Positions 1 through 10,900 are shown, counted from the stretch's first letter. The stretch: 64,000 nt of DNA from Bacteroidota bacterium (GCA_023416995.1 JAEZGI010000082.1:19111-83110); one strand, 5' to 3'. A program made the numbers and translations. Notes: a model not told the origin generated them from the letters alone.

Positions 1-2169
1 TTGAAAGAATCCACCCAAAATAAATTGTCACAAAACCACCAGCTCGGCATCACCGGTGGTAACGCTGATAACAGTTTTGGTGCTTACCTTGGTTACCGTG
101 ATGACAATGGTTTGTTATTAAACTCCTATCTCAAAAGATATTCTGCGCGTTTTGTGTTTGACACAAAGATTAAAGAATGGATGAGATTTGGTGGAAACCT
201 CGGCTATCACAACCAGGAAGAAAATATTGTTGACCAGGGAACAGGCGGATTAAACTCCGTTCGTATGATCACGGAGGCTTTTCCATTTATGCCGGTTAAG
301 TTTCCCGATGGCAGATGGGGCGACAACTATCTTTATCCTGGCGCAGAAGGCGGCTCCAACCCGGTGCATATTCTGAATGACAGGAAACTTCTGTACAACA
401 CACAAACCACGCTCGGTGATATTTATGTGAATCTTGATCTTGCGCCCGGCCTCAGTTTCCGGAGCCAGTTAGGGATCAACATCGTTACACGCGGTCAACG
501 TGAATACAGTGGCCGTACCCTTCATAACATTTCAATGAACCAGAACGGTACGGCAAACCAGAATAACAGCCGGGAAACTTTCTGGTCATCTGAAAACTAC
601 TTCACCTATAACAAAAAAATTGGTGACGATCATAACCTTACTGCATTGCTTGGTTTATCATGGCAGGAAAACAACTACACCTCTTTTTCAGCCAGTTCTC
701 AAAACTTTTCTACCGACTTCTTCCAGTATAATAACCTTGGAGCCGGCAGCCAGCAGAATGCCTCTGGATCTGTGCGCAACAGGTTTTCACTAAACTCTTA
801 TTTTGGAAGGATCAACTACACCTTTAAGGATAAATACCTGGTAACTGTTACGGGGCGGGCAGATGCGTCTTCAAAATTCGGAGAGGAAAACAAATGGGGT
901 TTCTTCCCCTCTGCGGCCCTGGGTTGGAGAGTGTCTGAAGAAGACTTTCTTAAAAACAGCGGTGTTATTTCAAACCTGAAACTGCGCGCAAGTGTGGGCG
1001 CTACAGGTAATTCTGAAATTGCACCGTATCAGTCGCTCGCGTTGCTTGGATCTTATACTGGTATCATCAATAACACACGTATTACCGGTATTGGTACCAA
1101 CCGCCTTGCAAATCCGGATTTGAAATGGGAAAAAACCACTCAGAGTGATTTCGGCGTGGAGATTGGTTTCCTGAATAACAGGATCAATCTTGAAGCTGAT
1201 GTCTATTACCGCAAAACGACCGACATGTTGCTGAATGCTCCGGTGCCAACCTCCAGTGGATACTCAACTATTGCCAGGAACATTGGAAGTATGGAGAACA
1301 AGGGTCTTGAAATCGGAATAAACACAATAAATGTTCAAAACAAAGATTTCGGTTGGTCAACAGCATTCAATATCTCGTTAAATCGCAACAAGGTATTGTC
1401 TCTCGCCACGCCAGCAGACATCTTCGGTCTTGGGGGCCCTAACTTTACAAACCAAACAAATATTATTCGGGTAGGCGAGCCCGTTGGTTCGTTCTGGGGC
1501 CTGACAAGATTGGGTGTCTGGACCGAAGCCGAACGCGCAGAAGCAGCGAAGTTCAGCAGTTATCGGGGTGGCAAGCCAATGCTTCCCGGCGATGTCAAAT
1601 ACCTGGACGTTAATGGCGACTCGCTCATCAATGATGCGGATCGTTCCATAATCGGTAATGGTAATCCAAAAGCATGGGGTTCGTTGTTCAATACTTTCCG
1701 GTATAAGAATTTCGAATTGTTGATCGAATTCCAATATGTATATGGAAATGATATCCTGAACATGTCTACCCACTCCGGTGAAGATCGCCAGGGTATTGCA
1801 AATAGTTACAAGACCGTACTGGATGCATATGATCCTTCGAAAGGAATCAATAATTCTGAGATTGCTGCCATCCGCGATACCAGAGCTGGTTATGTAACGA
1901 ACGTAGATACCCGTTGGGTACAGGACGGATCGTTTATCCGTGGGCGTAACCTGTTGCTTAGCTATAATTTTCCTGCAGCCACTTACGAAAAGCTCCGGCT
2001 GAACAGGCTACGGGTATATGCATCTGTACAGAACTGGCTGCTGATAACCGATTATCGTGGCAATGATCCCGAAGTGACTACCTATGGCAACGCGTTCGCC
2101 CAGGGGCAGACATTCTTTGACTATCCAAAACCAACCCTTTACACATTTGGTATCAACGTTGGATTTTAA
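1..2169 (+). CDS. SusC/RagA family TonB-linked outer membrane protein, 5'-truncated by the window
   Basis: This is the C-terminal 722 residues of a SusC-type outer membrane transporter, which imports oligosaccharides or peptides across the outer membrane using TonB energy. The signal peptide, carboxypeptidase-regulatory-like domain and most of the plug lie before base 1; family members run to about 1000 residues, so roughly 300 are missing. What is visible is beta-barrel: alternating aromatic and polar strands, the usual WGFFPSAALGWR and LKLRASVGATGNSE segments, and a C-terminus ending in a strand with terminal Phe. The SusD partner starts 23 bp downstream, so the two are one operon. The frame is open at base 1 and no true start can be assigned. 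The substrate cannot be read from the sequence. Confidence 0.95.
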   Translation: MKESTQNKLSQNHQLGITGGNADNSFGAYLGYRDDNGLLLNSYLKRYSARFVFDTKIKEWMRFGGNLGYHNQEENIVDQGTGGLNSVRMITEAFPFMPVKFPDGRWGDNYLYPGAEGGSNPVHILNDRKLLYNTQTTLGDIYVNLDLAPGLSFRSQLGINIVTRGQREYSGRTLHNISMNQNGTANQNNSRETFWSSENYFTYNKKIGDDHNLTALLGLSWQENNYTSFSASSQNFSTDFFQYNNLGAGSQQNASGSVRNRFSLNSYFGRINYTFKDKYLVTVTGRADASSKFGEENKWGFFPSAALGWRVSEEDFLKNSGVISNLKLRASVGATGNSEIAPYQSLALLGSYTGIINNTRITGIGTNRLANPDLKWEKTTQSDFGVEIGFLNNRINLEADVYYRKTTDMLLNAPVPTSSGYSTIARNIGSMENKGLEIGINTINVQNKDFGWSTAFNISLNRNKVLSLATPADIFGLGGPNFTNQTNIIRVGEPVGSFWGLTRLGVWTEAERAEAAKFSSYRGGKPMLPGDVKYLDVNGDSLINDADRSIIGNGNPKAWGSLFNTFRYKNFELLIEFQYVYGNDILNMSTHSGEDRQGIANSYKTVLDAYDPSKGINNSEIAAIRDTRAGYVTNVDTRWVQDGSFIRGRNLLLSYNFPAATYEKLRLNRLRVYASVQNWLLITDYRGNDPEVTTYGNAFAQGQTFFDYPKPTLYTFGINVGF

Positions 2170-2192
2170 GATCAACCGAAAACAGACAAATT

Positions 2193-3734
2193 ATGAAGAC
2201 CTATAAAATAAAATCGTTGACCAGTGTGTTGCTGTTATCGGCAATCCTGGTAGCTACGGGGTGTACGAAGTTCCTTGACGAGCAGGACCCTACGAACCTC
2301 ACCGAAGCAACCTACTTCACCCTGCCCGAACATGCGGAAGCAGGCATTGCAGCTGCTTATGCACAAACCCGGTTTATTACAGGCGGTGCAGGCATCTTCG
2401 TTCACAATATTTCATTACCCGAAATGCTCAGCGGTCTGGCACGGACAGAGACCGGCCAGAACTCAGATCTGAACAATATCATCGGTTTATCTTATAACGG
2501 TGACAACCTCCTGATCACAAACTGGTGGAACGGGTTGTACAGTGTAATAGCCCAAACTAACCTTGTTCTTTCCAAAGTGCCGGAAATTTCTCCAATGGAC
2601 GAAACAGCACGCAAAAGAGTACTTGGCCAGGCGAGGTTTCTTCGTGCATGGGCCTATTTCTATCTTGTCAGGATGTGGGGAGATGTTCCGCTGATCACTT
2701 CGCCTATAAACGCCACCTCCCCCGAATTATATGCCGGCCGCACTTCCGCAGATTCGGTATACAACCAGATCGTGACCGACCTGACCATAGCCGAAGAGGC
2801 AGAATTGCCCTGGACCGACAACACGGGCAGGGTTTCGCTGGGTGCTGTGAAGTCACTTTTGTCAAAAGTGTATCTCACTATGGCTGGCTTCCCCTTGAAT
2901 AAGGGGATCAGCCATTATCAACTGGCGGCTGACAAGGCTAACGAAGTAATACTCAGTAATAGTTTTCAGCTCTTTACGGATTATGGCGACCTGCATTCTC
3001 TGGCTACTGAAAATCGGGGAGAACACATATTCCAGATACAGTACCTCGGTGGTGTAGCGGATAACCCGATCCAGGAAGAATTGTTGCCAAACTTCAAGGA
3101 TGTATCAAGTTATGGCACTGAAGTAGGGTCCAACGTGCCGGTACCGGGATTTGTTTCCTCATATGAAGCAGGTGATAAACGAGTGTTGGACCGCCAGGGC
3201 TTTTACTACACCTCTTATTACGACGGAGGGCATGGACCGCTGAAACCGCTTGGTGCGCCTTATATCTTCAAACACTTTGATCTCATTGCCAACGGAACCT
3301 CCGGCGTTCCCGGCACCAATGTGTCCAGCCTCAACCTGATGAACATTCGCTATGCTGAAGTGCTGCTGATCTATGCGGAAGCACAAAATGAAGCCGCTGG
3401 AGCACCATCGCAGCCAGCTCTGAATGCCTTAAAACAAATCCGCGACCGCGCGGGTCTTATAACACCCGGGCTGGGCGCCTTTAACCAGGATTCTTTCCGT
3501 AAAGCTGTCTGGAGAGAACGCTGGTATGAGTTAGCTTACGAATATATCACCTGGTTCGACATGCTCCGACTGCGGAAAGGTTTTAATATTGCCACCCGCG
3601 ATTTTGTGGACCTGGTTGGTTATGTGTTCCCTGATAACGGCGAAGTTTATGAACAAAAGAACCTGTTATTGCCATTGCCGACCAACGAGATGCGAAATAA
3701 CCCGAATCTGCGTCCCAACAATTTTGGTTATTAG
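2193..3734 (+). CDS. RagB/SusD family nutrient-uptake outer membrane lipoprotein
   Basis: A 513-residue SusD-type surface lipoprotein that forms the lid over the SusC barrel and helps capture substrate. The N-terminus has a lipoprotein signal with the lipobox ATGC, lipidated Cys24. The Cys is followed by TKFLDEQDPTNLTEATYF, typical of SusD N-termini. The TPR-like helices hold the family hallmarks ARFLRAWAYFYLVRMWGDVPL (about residues 145-165) and, near the C-terminus, a LMNIRYAEVLLIYAEAQNE helix and an ERWYELAYE...RW-type segment. It follows its SusC gene at 23 bp. A strong terminator lies just after the stop, so the operon ends here. The ligand is unknown. Confidence 0.95.
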   Translation: MKTYKIKSLTSVLLLSAILVATGCTKFLDEQDPTNLTEATYFTLPEHAEAGIAAAYAQTRFITGGAGIFVHNISLPEMLSGLARTETGQNSDLNNIIGLSYNGDNLLITNWWNGLYSVIAQTNLVLSKVPEISPMDETARKRVLGQARFLRAWAYFYLVRMWGDVPLITSPINATSPELYAGRTSADSVYNQIVTDLTIAEEAELPWTDNTGRVSLGAVKSLLSKVYLTMAGFPLNKGISHYQLAADKANEVILSNSFQLFTDYGDLHSLATENRGEHIFQIQYLGGVADNPIQEELLPNFKDVSSYGTEVGSNVPVPGFVSSYEAGDKRVLDRQGFYYTSYYDGGHGPLKPLGAPYIFKHFDLIANGTSGVPGTNVSSLNLMNIRYAEVLLIYAEAQNEAAGAPSQPALNALKQIRDRAGLITPGLGAFNQDSFRKAVWRERWYELAYEYITWFDMLRLRKGFNIATRDFVDLVGYVFPDNGEVYEQKNLLLPLPTNEMRNNPNLRPNNFGY

Positions 3735-3771
3735 GAGCTTTCGAGCCAAAAGCCGGCTGGCATAGTTTAAG

Positions 3772-3843
3772 CCAAAGTCAAAATCAGATGATGTTAATAA
3801 AAATATCATCACTGATTTTTGACTTTGGTTTTTATTGTTTTTA
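3772..3843 (+). terminator. Strong intrinsic terminator ending the SusC/SusD operon
   Basis: The arms at 3772-3792 and 3805-3828 are complementary over about 20 bp (CCAAAGTCAAAATCAG against CTGATTTTTGACTTTGG, with small bulges) around a short AT loop, and are followed by TTTTTATTGTTTTT. The hairpin insulates rpoB from the SusC/SusD transcript. It is nearly symmetrical, so it could also act on the other strand. Confidence 0.85.
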
Positions 3844-3864
3844 CTACTATATTCCTTACCTTTG
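3835..3864 (+). promoter_or_regulatory. Bacteroidota-type promoter of rpoB-rpoC
   Basis: TTG at 3835-3837 and TACCTTTG at 3857-3864 are separated by 19 bp, which matches the known Bacteroidota primary sigma consensus TTG-N19-TANNTTTG. It directly follows the terminator T-run. It implies a leader of about 160 nt before the rpoB ATG at 4032. Confidence 0.75.
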
Positions 3865-3940
3865 CCCTCCATTTTTCTCTATAATAATCAGCTGAGGATA
3901 GGATTTTAATGATAATTTTCACATAATCGCCTCATTATCA

Positions 3941-3978
3941 ATACATCGGGAACGATAGCGTTCCTCATGTATGTTTTT
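3941..3978 (+). promoter_or_regulatory. Hairpin in the rpoB leader, possible attenuator or processing site
   Basis: Two nested perfect stems, ATACAT...ATGTAT (3941-3946 with 3967-3972) and GGAACG-ATAG-CGTTCC (3949-3964), separated by a 2-nt internal loop, are followed by GTTTTTG. The form resembles an intrinsic terminator or an RNase III target. It sits about 80 nt into the predicted leader and 55 nt before the start codon. The function is inference. Confidence 0.5.
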
Positions 3979-4031
3979 GCCTATAAGGCACTTTTGAAGT
4001 TCGAACAACTAAAAAACCGGTTTTAAAACAT

Positions 4032-7000
4032 ATGTCGTCTACAAAACTGCAAAACAGGATCAACTTCGGTAAGATTAAAAACTTATCGGACGCTCCTGAT
4101 CTACTCGAGGTTCAGATTCAATCTTTCAAAGAATATTTCCAGTTGGAGACAACTCCCGACAAGCGGAATATTGAAGGATTGTTCAAGGTGTTCAAGGAAA
4201 ATTTCCCTATTACTGACACCCGTAACATTTTCGTGCTGGAGTTCCTGGATTACTTCATCGATCCACCCCGTTACACCATTGAAGAGTGTATGGAGCGTGG
4301 GCTTACGTATGCGGTGCCTTTAAAAGCAAAGCTTCGTTTAAGTTGTAACGATGAAGAGCACGTGGACTTCCAAACGATTGTTCAGGATGTGTTCCTGGGT
4401 AATATTCCTTATATGACCCCACGCGGTACTTTTGTAATCAATGGTGCTGAGCGTGTGGTTGTTTCTCAGTTACACCGTTCACCTGGTGTATTCTTTGGTC
4501 AGTCTGTTCACCCGAATGGAACCAAGATTTATTCTGCCCGGGTTATTCCTTTTAAAGGTGCCTGGATGGAATTTGCTACAGACATTAATAATGTTATGTA
4601 TGCTTACATCGACCGTAAGAAAAAATTCCCGGTTACTACTCTCCTCCGTTCAATCGGTTTTGAAACTGATAAGGACATTCTCGAACTTTTCGGAATGGCT
4701 GATGAAGTTCAGGCTGATAAAAAACAACTTACAAAATACCTCGGTAAACGCCTTGCTGCCCGCGTTCTCAGAACATGGGTAGAAGATTTCGTTGATGAAG
4801 ACACCGGTGAGGTGGTTTCAATTGAAAGAAATGAAATCGTTCTTGAGCGCGACACCATCCTTGATGAAGAAGCTGTTGAAATGGTTTCTGAAATGGATGT
4901 GAAGAGTGTGTTTATTCAGAAAGAAGACGTTGGTGGAGATTATGCCATCATCTACAATACATTAAATAAGGATACTTCCAACTCAGAACTGGAAGCAGTT
5001 CAGCACATCTACCGCCAGTTACGTGGTGCAGATGCTCCGGATAATGAAACCGCCCGCGGTATCATTGACAAGTTGTTCTTTAGCGACAAACGTTATGATC
5101 TCGGCGAAGTAGGTCGTTACAAGATCAACAGGAAACTGAACCTGAACTATCCGATCGAACAAAAGACTTTAACAAAAGAAGATATCATCGAGATCATCAA
5201 GTACCTGGTTCGTCTGACCAATGGTAAAGCTGAGATTGATGACATCGATCACCTGAGCAACCGCCGTGTAAGAACAGTGGGAGAGCAGTTGTATGCTCAG
5301 TTCGGTGTTGGTCTTGCGCGTATGGCGCGTACCATCCGTGAAAGGATGAACGTCCGTGACAACGAGGTGTTTACACCGGTTGATCTGATCAATGCGCGTA
5401 CACTTTCTTCTGTTATCAACTCATTTTTTGGTACTTCCCAGTTATCACAGTTCCTGGATCAGACCAACCCGCTGAGTGAGATCACGCACAAACGTCGTAT
5501 CTCAGCACTCGGACCCGGAGGTCTTTCCCGTGAAAGAGCTGGTTTCGAGGTTCGTGACGTTCACTACTCACACTATGGTCGCCTTTGTACCATTGAAACA
5601 CCGGAAGGTCCGAACATTGGTCTGATCTCTACACTTTGCGTACACGCCAAGATCAATGAGATGGGCTTCATTGAAACCCCATACCACAAGGTGGACAATG
5701 GAAAGGTTGATATGAAGAAACTCACTTTCCTTAGCGCTGAAGAAGAAGATATCGCCAAGATCGCGCAGGCCAGTGCTCCTTTGAATGATAAAAGTGAATT
5801 TGCTGAAGAAAGGGTTAGTTCCCGTCAAACCGGTGACTTCCCGATCCTTGATAAAACAGAGGTAGAATACATGGACGTAGCTCCTAACCAGATTGTTGGT
5901 CTGAGTGCTTCCCTGATTCCGTTCCTTGAGCATGATGATGCCAACCGTGCATTGATGGGTTCAAACATGCAGCGCCAGGCAGTTCCGTTGATCCGTCCCC
6001 AACAGCCAATTGTTGGTACTGGTCTGGAAGCTAAGGCAGCAAGAGACTCACGTGTACAGATCCTTGCAGAAGGTGATGGTGTTATCGAATACGTCGATGG
6101 TAAGGAAATTCATATCCGCTACGATCGTACAGAAGCTGACCGCCTGGTGAGCTTCGAAGATGATCTGCGCATCTACAACATGACCAAGTTTATCAAAACG
6201 AACCAGGAAACCTGTATCAACCACAAACCTGCCGTTAAGAAAGGTCAGCGGATGAAGAAGGGTGACTTCCTTACAGAAGGTTACGCAGTTCAGAATGGTG
6301 AAGTTGCTTTGGGTCGTAACCTGCAGGTGGCGTTCATGCCATGGAAGGGTTACAACTTTGAGGATGCTATCGTAATCAATGAAAAGGTAGTTCGCGAAGA
6401 CTTGTTTACTTCTGTACACATTTCTGAATATGAACTCGAAGTACGTGATACTAAACTCGGAGAAGAAGAACTGACTCCGGATATTCCAAACGTTTCTGAA
6501 GAAGCAACCAAGGATCTGGATGAAAACGGTATCATTCGCCTGGGTGCGGCTATTAAGGAAGGTGATATATTGATCGGTAAGATCACTCCTAAGGGTGAAT
6601 CTGATCCAACTCCTGAAGAGAAACTGCTTCGCGCCATCTTTGGTGATAAGGCAGGGGATGCAAAGGATGCTTCACTTAAAGCACCTAACGGTGTTGAAGG
6701 TGTTGTGATCGGTAAGAAACTGTTCCAACGCGCCAAGAAAGATAAAAACGCAAAAATTCGTGAAAAGGCTTCTCTTGAAAAACTGGAGAAGGTTCATGAA
6801 AAAAATACAACTGAACTGAAGGAGCTGTTACTGAGCAAACTGCAGACGCTGTTGAAAGACAAGCCATCACAAGGTGTTGCAAACAACTTTGGTGAAATGC
6901 AGATCGGTAAAGGCGCTAAGTTCAATGCCAAGAACCTGGCTACCCTGGATTATGCTAACATTAATCCATTGGGCTGGACAGGCGATCCATCAATTGATGA

Positions 7001-7835
7001 TCCGATCAATACCCTGTTGCACAATTACAATATCAAGTACAACGAAGAGTTGGGTAGATATAAAAGAGAGAAGTTCAACATTTCTATCGGTGATGAGTTG
7101 CCGGCGGGTGTATTGAAACTCGCGAAAGTTTATATCGCTGTTAAGCGTAAACTGAAAGTGGGTGATAAGATGGCGGGTCGTCACGGTAACAAGGGTATCG
7201 TTGCGAAGATTGTTCGTGCAGAAGATATGCCGTTCCTCGAAGATGGAACTCCGGTTGACATCGTTCTGAATCCCCTGGGTGTACCTAGCCGTATGAACCT
7301 TGGTCAGATCTATGAAACGGTTCTTGGATGGGCCGGTCTGAAGCTCGGCGTTAAGTTCGCAACCCCGATCTTTGACGGAGCCACTGTAGATGAAATCGCT
7401 GATTACATCAACCAGGCGAAGCTTCCGACCTTTGGTCACAGCTACCTGTATGATGGTGAAACCGGCGAACGCTTCCACCAGAAAGCAACCGTGGGTGTTA
7501 TCTATATGATCAAATTACACCACATGGTGGATGATAAGATGCACGCACGTTCTATCGGGCCATACAGTCTCATCACACAACAACCGCTGGGTGGTAAAGC
7601 ACAGTTTGGTGGTCAGCGTTTTGGTGAGATGGAGGTTTGGGCACTCGAAGCTTATGGTGCATCGAATATTCTCCAGGAATTGCTTACACTTAAATCCGAT
7701 GATATCATTGGTCGCGCCAAAACTTATGAGGCGATCGTTAAAGGTGATAACATCCCAAGAGCAGGCATTCCGGAATCATTCAATGTACTCGTGCATGAGT
7801 TGAGAGGATTGGGGTTAGACTTGAAATTCGACTAA
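4032..7835 (+). CDS. rpoB: DNA-directed RNA polymerase subunit beta
   Basis: The beta subunit of RNA polymerase, 1267 residues, the normal length for this phylum. The whole protein is collinear with the family. The rifampicin-binding cluster at about residues 465-530 (FFGTSQLSQFLDQTNPLSE then THKRRISALGPGGLSRERAG) has the wild-type Asp, His and Ser at the positions most often changed in resistance. The C-terminal part has GGQRFGEMEVWALEAYGA, which contacts beta prime. It has its own promoter and leader and is followed 102 bp later by rpoC. The gene usually found upstream, rplL, is absent: a SusD gene precedes it. The ATG start fits the alignment of the N-terminus with other beta subunits. Confidence 0.99.
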   Translation: MSSTKLQNRINFGKIKNLSDAPDLLEVQIQSFKEYFQLETTPDKRNIEGLFKVFKENFPITDTRNIFVLEFLDYFIDPPRYTIEECMERGLTYAVPLKAKLRLSCNDEEHVDFQTIVQDVFLGNIPYMTPRGTFVINGAERVVVSQLHRSPGVFFGQSVHPNGTKIYSARVIPFKGAWMEFATDINNVMYAYIDRKKKFPVTTLLRSIGFETDKDILELFGMADEVQADKKQLTKYLGKRLAARVLRTWVEDFVDEDTGEVVSIERNEIVLERDTILDEEAVEMVSEMDVKSVFIQKEDVGGDYAIIYNTLNKDTSNSELEAVQHIYRQLRGADAPDNETARGIIDKLFFSDKRYDLGEVGRYKINRKLNLNYPIEQKTLTKEDIIEIIKYLVRLTNGKAEIDDIDHLSNRRVRTVGEQLYAQFGVGLARMARTIRERMNVRDNEVFTPVDLINARTLSSVINSFFGTSQLSQFLDQTNPLSEITHKRRISALGPGGLSRERAGFEVRDVHYSHYGRLCTIETPEGPNIGLISTLCVHAKINEMGFIETPYHKVDNGKVDMKKLTFLSAEEEDIAKIAQASAPLNDKSEFAEERVSSRQTGDFPILDKTEVEYMDVAPNQIVGLSASLIPFLEHDDANRALMGSNMQRQAVPLIRPQQPIVGTGLEAKAARDSRVQILAEGDGVIEYVDGKEIHIRYDRTEADRLVSFEDDLRIYNMTKFIKTNQETCINHKPAVKKGQRMKKGDFLTEGYAVQNGEVALGRNLQVAFMPWKGYNFEDAIVINEKVVREDLFTSVHISEYELEVRDTKLGEEELTPDIPNVSEEATKDLDENGIIRLGAAIKEGDILIGKITPKGESDPTPEEKLLRAIFGDKAGDAKDASLKAPNGVEGVVIGKKLFQRAKKDKNAKIREKASLEKLEKVHEKNTTELKELLLSKLQTLLKDKPSQGVANNFGEMQIGKGAKFNAKNLATLDYANINPLGWTGDPSIDDPINTLLHNYNIKYNEELGRYKREKFNISIGDELPAGVLKLAKVYIAVKRKLKVGDKMAGRHGNKGIVAKIVRAEDMPFLEDGTPVDIVLNPLGVPSRMNLGQIYETVLGWAGLKLGVKFATPIFDGATVDEIADYINQAKLPTFGHSYLYDGETGERFHQKATVGVIYMIKLHHMVDDKMHARSIGPYSLITQQPLGGKAQFGGQRFGEMEVWALEAYGASNILQELLTLKSDDIIGRAKTYEAIVKGDNIPRAGIPESFNVLVHELRGLGLDLKFD

Positions 7836-7880
7836 TCCGCCTTCGCCCTGGCGGGCTACGGCGGGCGCAGCGGGCGAGGC
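7836..7880. repeat. GC-rich palindromic element between rpoB and rpoC
   Basis: Directly after the rpoB stop lies a 43-bp block rich in G and C (CCGCCTTCGCCCTGGCGGGC, then TACGGCGGGCGCAGCGGGCG) that can fold on itself, for example CCGCC...GGCGG and CGCCC...GGGCG. It looks like the short interspersed palindromes common between genes in Bacteroidota. A second small stem, TGATC...GATCA, follows at 7881-7900. No other copy was seen in this window, so the label repeat is by resemblance. Confidence 0.5.
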
Positions 7881-7937
7881 TTGATCTGAGCTTCGATCAG
7901 AATTAGTTTTTTAAAAAAAAGAAACCATTTCAATAGT

Positions 7938-10900
7938 ATGGCTATTAAAAAAGAAAATCGTCCAAGGGCAACGTTTTCTAAGATCACCATCGGTCTTGCT
8001 TCACCGGATTCTATCCTGGAGCGTAGCTATGGTGAGGTTCTGAAACCAGAGACCATCAACTATCGTACTTACAAACCTGAGCGTGACGGTTTGTTCTGCG
8101 AGCGTATTTTCGGACCGGTAAAGGACTACGAGTGTGCCTGCGGAAAATACAAACGTATCCGTTACAAGGGTATCGTATGTGACCGTTGCGGTGTTGAAGT
8201 AACTGAGAAAAAAGTGCGTCGCGAGCGCATGGGTCACATCAAGCTTGTTGTACCTGTGGTACACATCTGGTACTTCAAAAGCTTGCCAAACAAAATCGGT
8301 TACCTGTTGGGCGTAAGCTCAAAGAAACTGGAAAGCATCGTGTATTATGAAAGATACGTGGTGATCCAGGCTGGTATCCGTGAAGACCGCAACCTCAAAA
8401 CAAACGATCTTCTTACTGAAGAAGAATATCTCGAGATCCTGGAAGGTTTGCCAAAAGACAACCAGTATCTGCCTGATGAAGATCCGCAGAAATTTATTGC
8501 GAAGATGGGAGCTGAAGCGGTGCATGACCTTTTAGGTCGTATCGAACTCGATCAGTTGTCATTTGATCTTCGTAATACTGCAGCAACAGAAACTTCTCAA
8601 CAACGTAAAGCAGATGCATTGAAACGTCTGAGCGTGGTTGAAAGCTTCCGTGAAGCAAATACCCGTATCACCAACCGTCCTGAATGGATGGTTATGCAAT
8701 ACATTCCTGTAATACCACCTGAACTGCGTCCGTTGGTTCCATTAGATGGTGGTCGTTTCGCTTCATCTGATCTGAATGATCTTTATCGCCGGGTTATCAT
8801 CCGGAACAACCGTCTGAAAAGATTGTTGGAGATTAAGGCGCCAGAGGTGATCCTGCGTAACGAAAAACGTATGTTGCAGGAAGCAGTAGATTCATTGTTT
8901 GATAACTCACGTAAATCGAACGCTGTAAAAGCGGAAGGTGGTCGTGCTTTGAAATCTCTCAGTGATGTATTGAAAGGTAAACAAGGTCGTTTCCGTCAGA
9001 ACCTTCTTGGTAAACGTGTTGACTATTCTGGTCGTTCGGTTATCGTTGTAGGTCCTGAATTGAAACTTCATGAGTGCGGCCTTCCAAAAGACATGGCGGC
9101 TGAATTGTTCAAGCCATTCATTATCCGCAAACTCATTGAAAGAGGTATCGTAAAAACGGTTAAATCTGCCCGTAAACTGGTGGATCGCAAAGAAGCCGTT
9201 GTTTGGGATATTCTTGAAAATATTTTGAAAGGTCACCCGGTAATGCTTAACCGTGCACCAACACTGCACCGTTTGTCTATCCAGGCCTTCCAGCCAAAAT
9301 TGATCGAAGGAAAGGCTATCCAGCTTCACCCGCTCGTTTGTTCTGCGTTCAACGCGGATTTCGATGGTGACCAGATGGCGGTTCACGTTCCTTTGAGTAA
9401 TGCAGCAGTGCTTGAAGCACAATTGCTGATGCTTGCTTCTCACAACATTCTTAACCCACAGAATGGTGCACCGATCACCCTGCCTTCACAGGACATGGTA
9501 CTTGGTCTGTACTATATCACCAAGGGTAAAAGAACCATGGGTGAAGAAGTGGTTCGCGGGGAAGGAAAACATTTCTATTCTGCTGAAGAAGTTGTGATCG
9601 CTTATAACGAAGGTATTGTTGACCTGCATGCATGGATCAAGGTGAAAGCCGAGGTTCGTGATAACCGTGGCAACTTCACCCGTAAGCTGATCGAAACTAC
9701 AGTGGGACGTGTGATCTTCAACCAGAATGTTCCGCAGGAAGTAGGCTTTATCAATGCCTTGCTTACTAAAAAGAATCTTCGTGAAATTATCGGTGATATC
9801 ATCACTATCACAAATGTTCCGAAAGCGGCTAAGTTCCTGGATGATATCAAACAACTTGGTTTCCGTATCGCGTTTCAGGGTGGTTTGTCGTTCAACATCA
9901 ATGACCTTATCATTCCATCGATCAAAGAAGAAGTTCTTGAAAATGCGAAAGGTGAAGTTGATGAGGTTTGGGACAACTACAACATGGGTCTTATCACAAA
10001 TAACGAGCGTTACAACCAGATCGTTGACATCTGGTCTCGTGTGGATACCCGTATCACAGAAACATTGATCCGTGAGCTGGCCCAGGACAAACAAGGGTTC
10101 AACTCGGTTTATATGATGCTTGATTCAGGTGCCCGTGGATCCAAACAACAGATCAAACAGTTGTGCGGTATCAGGGGTCTGATGGCCAAGCCAAGAAAAT
10201 CAGGATCATCAGGTTCTGAGATTATTGAAAATCCGATCCTGTCCAATTTCAAGGGCGGTCTGAACGTATTGGATTATTTCATTTCTACACACGGTGCGCG
10301 TAAAGGTCTTGCGGATACGGCGTTGAAAACAGCGGATGCTGGTTACCTCACCCGTCGTTTGGTTGACGTTGCACAGGATGTGGTTATTACTGAAGAAGAT
10401 TGCGGCACATTGCGTGGTATCGCTACCAGTGCGCTGAAAGATAATGAGGAGGTGGTTGAACCATTGCTCGACCGTATCGTTGGCCGTACTTCATTGCATA
10501 ACATCTACAATGTTGTAACTGACGAGCTGATCGTTGAAGCAGGAAGCGAGATCACTGAATTCATCGCTAAACGCATAGAAGAAGCAGGTATTGAAACTGT
10601 TGAAATCCGTTCGGTACTTACTTGCGAAAGCAAACGCGGTGTGTGTGTGAAATGTTATGGTAAAAACCTGGCAACAGGTAACCTGGCTCAGAAAGGTGAT
10701 GCGGTTGGTATCATTGCAGCGCAGTCGATCGGTGAGCCTGGTACACAGCTTACACTTCGTACCTTCCACGTGGGTGGTGTTGCGGGCTCTGCTTCAGTTG
10801 AGTCTACATTGTATGCTAAGTTCGATGGTACTGTACAGTTCGATGGTCTTCGTTCTGTTGCTACCGAAAATGAAGCAGGCGAGAAGGTTCAGGTTGTTAT

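Noticed and set aside
9486..10094. A 202-residue minus-strand frame inside rpoC, and similar long antisense frames in rpoB and rpoC
   Set aside because: They mirror the codon bias of well-conserved genes on the other strand, have no ribosome sites and no family-like motifs.
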